Below are positions 5,277 to 5,808 of a stretch of 5,808 nucleotides of DNA, one piece after another. The position numbers were made by a program, and so were the translations under genes. The notes beneath the pieces were generated by a model that saw only the letters and a list, made by a program, of their open reading frames with translations, had not been told where the DNA came from and made no database searches. Location of the stretch: the NCBI GenBank assembly GCA_029820875.1, contig JALGUK010000266.1, positions 1 through 5,808 on the forward strand. The letters run 5' to 3'. This DNA is from Candidatus Zipacnadia bacterium (lineage in GTDB: Bacteria; Armatimonadota; UBA5377; JALGUK01). Numbering within the stretch: the stretch's first letter is position 1; the number at the start of each line of letters is the position of its first letter.

Positions 5277-5808
5277 ATGCAGCTAACTCTCAGAGGCTTG
5301 GAGAGGGAGGCAAGTCAACATCTACGAGTGTTGCTCATCGAAAAATCACCTGAAGAGGCAGAGCGAAGTCTCTGTATGTTGCGACGGGATGGAATCGAAC
5401 CTTTGGGTGTGCGGGTTGACACGCGCGATGTGCGGGTTGACACGCGCGAAGGGTTTCTTAAGCAGGTGAATGCGGGAAAGTGGGACGTTGTTCTTTCAAC
5501 CTGTTGCCTCCCTGGTTTGCACCCCGTCGAGGCCTTGGAGCTGCTGAAGCAACAAGGGTTGGAAATCCCGCTGGTTGTGGTCGCGGACCAATTTGATGAG
5601 GGTACTGCAATTGAATGTCTTCACCGTGGGGCTGCCCACTGTGTACCGAAGCATCGGCTTGCTTGGCTGCCGGCCGTGGTACAGCAAGTGCTCGACCAGG
5701 AGCGTTTGCGCCGCGAACGCGACAAGGCCTTAGCAGCGTTGAAGCAGTCGGAGGAACAGTATCGGACGCTCGTTGAGGCGATGCCATATCTGGTTGTTAG
5801 TGTGGATA
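5277..5808 (+). CDS. Degenerate response-regulator receiver domain with coiled coil and PAS domain (3' end cut by window edge)
   Basis: The ATG at 5277 has GGAGGT (5265-5270) 6 bases upstream, and 177 codons are visible. Residues 17-138 have the receiver fold: LRVLLIEKSPEEAERSLCML (strand 1/helix 1), KWDVVLSTCCLPGLHPVEAL (strand 3), IPLVVVADQFDEGTAIECLH (strand 4) and GAAHCVPKHRLAWL (strand 5). The phosphoacceptor position (usually LSDxxLPG) is Thr75, the first acidic pair is Glu-Lys (22-23) and the conserved Ser/Thr is Ala103; the lysine (K125) is kept. Phosphotransfer is therefore unlikely and the domain is probably a pseudo-receiver. A charged coiled coil follows (139-162), then SEEQYRTLVEAMPYLVVSVD (158-177), the opening of a PAS domain. 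Family members with this layout usually continue into more PAS/GAF domains and a histidine kinase or GGDEF output, none of it visible here. An exact 21-base tandem duplication adds seven residues between strand 2 and helix 2. Confidence 0.85.
   Translation, partial: MQLTLRGLEREASQHLRVLLIEKSPEEAERSLCMLRRDGIEPLGVRVDTRDVRVDTREGFLKQVNAGKWDVVLSTCCLPGLHPVEALELLKQQGLEIPLVVVADQFDEGTAIECLHRGAAHCVPKHRLAWLPAVVQQVLDQERLRRERDKALAALKQSEEQYRTLVEAMPYLVVSVD
5408..5449 (+). repeat. Exact in-frame 21-base tandem duplication inside the receiver domain
   Basis: Bases 5408-5428 are repeated without a mismatch at 5429-5449. In frame the codons read VRVDTRD VRVDTRE (residues 45-58). Receivers of this type normally have a single such unit (RVDTREGFL), so one copy is extra and the frame is preserved. 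Confidence 0.95.

Overview
This is a bacterial chromosomal window. Genes start with Shine-Dalgarno-led ATG or GTG codons, and one close-to-consensus sigma70-type promoter is visible. By eye the DNA is moderately GC-rich. Nothing fixes the phylum. The window cuts through a gene at each end, and I see no rRNA, tRNA, CRISPR array or insertion sequence.

Left half (1-3224, minus strand): a likely four-gene operon read right to left from a promoter at 3196-3224. It encodes a two-helix membrane protein resembling the phage-holin/YqjE group (3149-2727), a small membrane protein with two helices and a glycine-zipper-like segment (2839-2513), a TldD-type metalloprotease subunit (2496-1190) and its partner TldE/PmbA (1049 to beyond the left edge). 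TldD and TldE are known to form a two-subunit peptidase that degrades unfolded peptides and trims modified peptide precursors. Here tldD is broken. Its protein sequence is spread over all three frames with two shifts of the same sense, and both breaks fall where the family usually has about ten more residues. It also lacks the C-terminal CGKxGQ segment that carries the third zinc ligand, although HExxxH is present. The tldE frame is open. A G/C-rich palindromic repeat with three mutually pairing arms sits between tldD and tldE.

Middle (3225-4109): a divergent intergenic region, then a GNAT-family N-acetyltransferase on the plus strand (3504-3971). A short spacer with several inverted repeats follows, where this gene converges with the next.

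Right half (4110-5808): a minus-strand membrane protein with an N-terminal CxxC-x10-CxxC zinc ribbon and a Yip1-like five-helix domain. Next is a divergent spacer of about 430 bases with a stable hairpin and a possible 25-codon ORF. Last is the start of a plus-strand signalling protein: a receiver-like domain, a coiled coil and the beginning of a PAS domain, cut by the right edge. The receiver has lost its phosphoacceptor aspartate (Thr instead) and contains an exact in-frame 21-base tandem duplication.

I do not see a clearly new multi-gene system. The observations most worth checking are the decaying or mis-sequenced tldD, the degenerate and duplicated receiver, and the structured spacers.
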